Shown piece by piece: positions 60,577-64,000 of a stretch of DNA of 64,000 nucleotides. Position 1 is the first letter of the stretch. Every line of letters starts with the position of its first letter. This stretch comes from UBA5239 sp040391785 (GTDB lineage Bacteria > Verrucomicrobiota > Lentisphaeria > Victivallales > Victivallaceae). A program made the position numbers and the translations under genes. The notes below the pieces were generated by a model that worked only from the letters and a program-made list of their open reading frames with translations, was not told the origin of the DNA and did not search any database. The stretch lies in contig JBEBXH010000017.1 of the NCBI GenBank assembly GCA_040391785.1, positions 1-64,000 of the forward strand, written 5' to 3'.

Positions 60577-61638
60577 ATGCAAGTAAAAACGAAAAAAATT
60601 ACATTATCCGAACTTGCTAAACTCTGCGGCCTGTCAAACACCGCAGTCAGCAGTATTTTGAATAATTATCAGAACTACAAGGTTCCGGAAAAAACCCGCC
60701 AGAAGGTATTTGACATGGCCGCGCAGCACGGTTATTTGCGCAATGAGCTGGCGAGGGCCGTCATCACCGGCCGCAGCAGGGTCCTGGCATTTGTGGCCGA
60801 CGGGGAAACCAATTGGGAATACGTCAGCCGGGTCCTGGATGGTGCGCTTCACATGGTGGCCGCCCATGATTACTCCTTGAAAGTCCTTGCAATCGCCTAC
60901 TTTAAGGAATGCTTTCCGGACCAGTATCAACGGAGAATTGTGGAAAAGCTGCTGAAGCAACAGGTAGAAGGCGTTCTGCTTTATGACCAGAATGGCGATT
61001 TTATCGAAGAACTCCGGGAGCAGCTCCATCAGAAGAATATCCCGACCTGTACCGTGAACTCAGATTGTCCGAAAGGCATCTGGGTCGCTTCCGACGACTA
61101 TAGCGGCGTCAAAATGGCGGTCAAACATCTCGTTGATCTCGGGCACCGCCGGATCGCCTACATGGGTGGTACGCCTTATTCCACGTTCTATTTTTCCCGC
61201 GAACGGCGGCGCGGTTATCATGATGCCCTTCACGAATATCTGCCCGGCGAGAAACTGCAGGAATTCGCCTGCCGGCGGACCGAAGAGGACCTGCAGGCCA
61301 TGAGTGGTCGGATGCTTGATGCGCACCTCGGTGAATTTACCGGAATTATCTGCGAAACCGATTTCCATGCGGTGTCCATCATCCGCGAGGCCATATCACG
61401 CGGAATCCGCATTCCCGATGACTTATCCGTTGTCGGTTACGCCGGACTGAATTTCTGCAAGTATGCGGCTCTGCCAATCACCACCATTGCACAGCCGTTC
61501 GAAGAAATAGGCCGTATCGCCACGAAGCGTCTGTTCACGGCCATTGAAAATAATGAAGATTCCTGGAGTTCACCTGAAGATATCAAGTTGACGTCGGAGC
61601 TTATCGTTCGCCAAACAACCGCTCCGCCAAGGAGTTGA
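60577..61638 (+). CDS. LacI-family transcriptional repressor
   Basis: 353 residues. LacI helix-turn-helix at about 8-60 (ITLSELAKLCGLSNTAVSSILNN, KVFDMAAQHGYLRNELARAVITGRS); sensor domain with VLAFVADGETNWEYV, VASDDYSGVKMAVKHLVDLGHRRIAYMGG, and LSVVGYAGLNFCKYAALPITTIAQPFEEIGRIATKRLF. It follows a consensus promoter with a perfect operator and precedes pseudopilin 7 and a DUF4838 gene. It may also control the divergent operon at 60255. Confidence 0.96.
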   Translation: MQVKTKKITLSELAKLCGLSNTAVSSILNNYQNYKVPEKTRQKVFDMAAQHGYLRNELARAVITGRSRVLAFVADGETNWEYVSRVLDGALHMVAAHDYSLKVLAIAYFKECFPDQYQRRIVEKLLKQQVEGVLLYDQNGDFIEELREQLHQKNIPTCTVNSDCPKGIWVASDDYSGVKMAVKHLVDLGHRRIAYMGGTPYSTFYFSRERRRGYHDALHEYLPGEKLQEFACRRTEEDLQAMSGRMLDAHLGEFTGIICETDFHAVSIIREAISRGIRIPDDLSVVGYAGLNFCKYAALPITTIAQPFEEIGRIATKRLFTAIENNEDSWSSPEDIKLTSELIVRQTTAPPRS

Positions 61639-61674
61639 CACAATTTGCATACAATACCAACAAAGGAGAAAGAA

Positions 61675-62382
61675 ATGCACATGCATAACAACCGCCGGAA
61701 GAATTTTACACTTATAGAGCTCTTAGTCGTAATCGCGATCATTGCGGTACTTGCCGCCATGCTGCTGCCCGCGCTGAACCGGGCGCGGGACAAAGCAAAA
61801 ACCGCCCATTGCATCAGTAATCTCAAACAAGTCGGCCTCGGCATACACCAATATGCCGGCGACTATGAAGATTGGGTGCCCTTCGGCCTCGATGCTGCTG
61901 GTTCCAAACAATTTCTGTCTCTGCTGAATCCATATTTTGGCGGCAAGGAGTATGACGGGCTAGGCACGGTAAACTTCGCCAAAGTGTGGTATTGTCCGGC
62001 CGTTCCTCTTAAAAGATTTGTCGATATCCCCTGGGGTACGTCGACCAATTATCTGCCGAATTACCGGTACAATGGACGCATAGGAAAGCTGTCATACCCG
62101 ACAAACCCCATCTATTTCGCCCGGAAACTCACAAAATGCGCGAAGCCGACCGAAATCGCCATGGTGATCGACAGTCCAACTCCTGCCAATACTTACTTCA
62201 ATTTTTTCTTTGAGACCAGCGGCGGAAGTTCAACCCAGTTCGACCATCGCCATACCGGGCGCATGAATCAACTGATGGCCGACGGTCACGCGGAATCGAC
62301 TGTTACAGTGTTAATTCCTGCGGCACAATTCTATTACACTTATCTACTGACCGATTATTACACTGGCAATCAGGTGTGGTGA
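61675..62382 (+). CDS. Pseudopilin, copy 7
   Basis: 235 residues. ATG 61675 has AAAGGAG seven bases upstream; the longer reading from 61645 lacks one. Leader MHMHNNRRKN then FTLIELLVVIAIIAVLAAML, ALNRARDKAKTAHCISNLKQVG. Ends HRHTGRMNQLMADGHAEST, the DGH motif. Residue before the cleavage point is Asn. 36 bases after the LacI gene and two bases before the DUF4838 gene. Confidence 0.88.
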   Translation: MHMHNNRRKNFTLIELLVVIAIIAVLAAMLLPALNRARDKAKTAHCISNLKQVGLGIHQYAGDYEDWVPFGLDAAGSKQFLSLLNPYFGGKEYDGLGTVNFAKVWYCPAVPLKRFVDIPWGTSTNYLPNYRYNGRIGKLSYPTNPIYFARKLTKCAKPTEIAMVIDSPTPANTYFNFFFETSGGSSTQFDHRHTGRMNQLMADGHAESTVTVLIPAAQFYYTYLLTDYYTGNQVW

Positions 62383-62384
62383 CT

Positions 62385-64000
62385 ATGAAAAAACAACTGT
62401 TAATCCTTATTTTGTTGTTGCCGATTCTGAACATGATCGTATCGGCAGGAGATTTGAATCTGGCGGCAGATGGAAAAACCTCATACGTTATCATCGCACC
62501 GCCGCAGAGCAAAGCGCTGGACCTGATTGCTGCCAAAGATTTGCAGAAATTCCTGCAGCAGTCCACCAGCGCGGATTTCCAGCTGGTCCCGCTCGAAAAA
62601 GCCAGCGGCTACCAGTACCGGATATTGGTCGGAGCCGAGGCGGCAAACCTGGTCGATCCCACACTGACGGCCAGACTGGCCGATCAGGAAGCCATCGTCA
62701 AGACCTATGGCAATGACTTGATTCTGCTTGGCGAGGGAACCCACGGCACTTCTTACGCCGTATACGCGTTCCTGAAGCGCCAGCTCGGCTGCCGCTGGTT
62801 TACCCCTTACGGCGACGAATCGGTTCCGGGACATCAATCGTTGTCGGTCAAACCGCTTGAATACCGGCTCAAGCCCGATTTCCGCTACCGCAACATCATG
62901 TTGAGCTATTATTACCGCAATCCCGATTCCGGGCTGTTCTTTTTCCGCAACGGCATCAACGAAGCCGAAATCGGCCTGCCCAGTAAAACGTATCCCGAGT
63001 TGCGCCCGAACAGCGACATCCTGAAGATGAACGCGCCGAACTGTCATACATTGTTCAGCTACCTGCCGCCCGAGCCCAAATACGATATCTGGAAATTCGG
63101 CGGTAACTTTTTCACCACCAATCCTGAGTATTACGGCATGAATGCGAAGGGCGAACGGGCGCTAACCATGCAATTGTGCTTCAGTAACCCGGAAATGCGC
63201 AAGGTACTGACCGAACGCGTCATCCGCCGCATCAAACAATTGCGGGAAATCGGCCTGGTCAGTATTTCCGCCATGGACTGGGGCGAAGCCTTCTGCCTCT
63301 GCCCAAACTGCCGGGAGCTGACGAAGAAATATGAAACCTCCGGCGGTCCGCTGTTCGATTACCTGATCGAGCTCTGCAATCAAATCAAAGCCCCCTATCC
63401 GAAAGTAAAAATCTCGACGCTCGCATACCGCAAAAAACAGAGCGAGATCCCGCCGAAAATCAAAGGGAAACTGCCGGAAAATCTGTTCATCATCTTCGCC
63501 CCCATCGACGATGACCTGTCAAAAGACTGGACCGATCCCGGAAACCGGTCCACTTACCAAAACCTCCAGCAATGGTGCCGTATCGCCGAAAACGTCATGG
63601 TCTGGTATTATCCTCATATCTACAACTGGGGGGCGCCGTTCCTGGCTCTGGACCGGATGACGACCGATATCAAGCTGATGAAAAAAGCCGGAGTCACCGG
63701 TGTTTTCTTCCAGCACACCGTCGGGCTTCAACACGGCTATAATTTCGCGGAAATGATGCCCTATATTATCGCCAATCTGTATTTCGATACCAATAGCGAT
63801 GTGAACGCACTGGTCCGTGAATTTACCGATGCCTACTACGGCAATGCCGCTCCGCTCGTACGCGAATACGCCGCCGATCTGCAGTTGCAATGCCGCCGGA
63901 TCCCATACCGGCTCCACGAAGCCTCCGCCGAAGGAATGTTCCCATACCTGACCCCAAAATGGTTGATGCATTGGAACGCCAAATTCGACGAAATGGAAAA
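62385..64000 (+). CDS. Exported DUF4838-family hydrolase, cut by the window end
   Basis: At least 538 residues, open to the last base. It starts at ATG 62385 (MKKQLLILILLLPILNMIVSAG, a signal peptide), two bases after pseudopilin 7. An alpha/beta N-terminal domain follows (ALDLIAAKDLQKFLQQ, GTSYAVYAFLKRQLGCRWFTPYGDE at about 125-150). The DUF4838 barrel has SISAMDWGEAFCLCPNC at about 292-308, giving an acidic residue and CxCxxC as in the copies at 4454 and 10455. Then MVWYYPHIYNWGAP and GVFFQHTVGLQHG. Third gene of the last cassette. Confidence 0.88.
   Translation, partial: MKKQLLILILLLPILNMIVSAGDLNLAADGKTSYVIIAPPQSKALDLIAAKDLQKFLQQSTSADFQLVPLEKASGYQYRILVGAEAANLVDPTLTARLADQEAIVKTYGNDLILLGEGTHGTSYAVYAFLKRQLGCRWFTPYGDESVPGHQSLSVKPLEYRLKPDFRYRNIMLSYYYRNPDSGLFFFRNGINEAEIGLPSKTYPELRPNSDILKMNAPNCHTLFSYLPPEPKYDIWKFGGNFFTTNPEYYGMNAKGERALTMQLCFSNPEMRKVLTERVIRRIKQLREIGLVSISAMDWGEAFCLCPNCRELTKKYETSGGPLFDYLIELCNQIKAPYPKVKISTLAYRKKQSEIPPKIKGKLPENLFIIFAPIDDDLSKDWTDPGNRSTYQNLQQWCRIAENVMVWYYPHIYNWGAPFLALDRMTTDIKLMKKAGVTGVFFQHTVGLQHGYNFAEMMPYIIANLYFDTNSDVNALVREFTDAYYGNAAPLVREYAADLQLQCRRIPYRLHEASAEGMFPYLTPKWLMHWNAKFDEME

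Noticed and set aside
61635..61660. TTGACA at the end of the LacI gene as an internal promoter for pseudopilin 7
   Set aside because: No -10 at the right distance; the hexamer contains the LacI stop codon.

Overview
The window looks like chromosomal DNA of a Lentisphaerota bacterium (Victivallis/Victivallales-like). This is inferred from gene content, not from an rRNA: seven separate pseudopilin genes carrying the same 'FTLIELLVVIAIIA[IV]LAA[ML]LLPAL' helix, several DUF4838 hydrolases, a TIGR04073-type (exosortase-associated) protein, and many AraR-like regulators with a GntR-type HTH and a LacI-type sensor. Genes are GC-rich; intergenic regions are AT-rich. I see no rRNA, tRNA, CRISPR array, transposase or prophage.

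Most of the window is made of small, self-contained carbohydrate-use cassettes. Seven of them combine one local transcription regulator, one pseudopilin and one large exported glycan-active enzyme. They are AraC/pseudopilin/DUF4838 (2688-6703), GntR-like/pseudopilin/DUF4838 (14865-10455, minus), GntR-like/GH71-like/pseudopilin (15873-20138), GntR-like/pseudopilin/GH42-like (32147-36786), LacI/DUF4434/pseudopilin/CBM9 giant (50812-44630, minus), GntR-like/pseudopilin/GH71-like (51131-55404) and LacI/pseudopilin/DUF4838 (60577 to past the window end). Three further regulator-enzyme units have no pseudopilin, and their enzymes have no signal peptide: GntR/GH36 alpha-galactosidase (23351-20141), AraC/ADP-ribosylglycohydrolase (24454-26079), and a four-gene operon read away from the last LacI gene (60255-55405: DUF6786-like, polysaccharide deacetylase, M24-like, TIM-barrel hydrolase).

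Housekeeping genes lie between the cassettes: argH at the left end; a DUF2089 regulator with a 1,023-residue membrane protein; recO-recX-amidohydrolase behind an O-antigen-ligase-like gene; a TPR protein, LOG family and HD hydrolase operon; an M55 peptidase; a nucleotidyltransferase-like protein; prfB-rnhC-galM with an ankyrin lipoprotein; a TIGR04073-like protein; and an AmrS-type radical SAM enzyme.

The regulatory DNA is unusually readable. Nearly every local regulator has a TTGAC(A/T)-16/17-TATAAT promoter, usually with a palindrome just downstream of the -10, which suggests autorepression and induction of the whole cassette by a sugar. Intergenic gaps also hold arrays of 7-, 8-, 9- or 10-base repeats, several arranged as large inverted repeats. 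The main candidate for a new system is the pseudopilin/exported-enzyme pairing. It is seven out of seven where the enzyme is exported and none out of three where it is not. All seven pseudopilins also lack the glycine normally required before the prepilin cleavage site.
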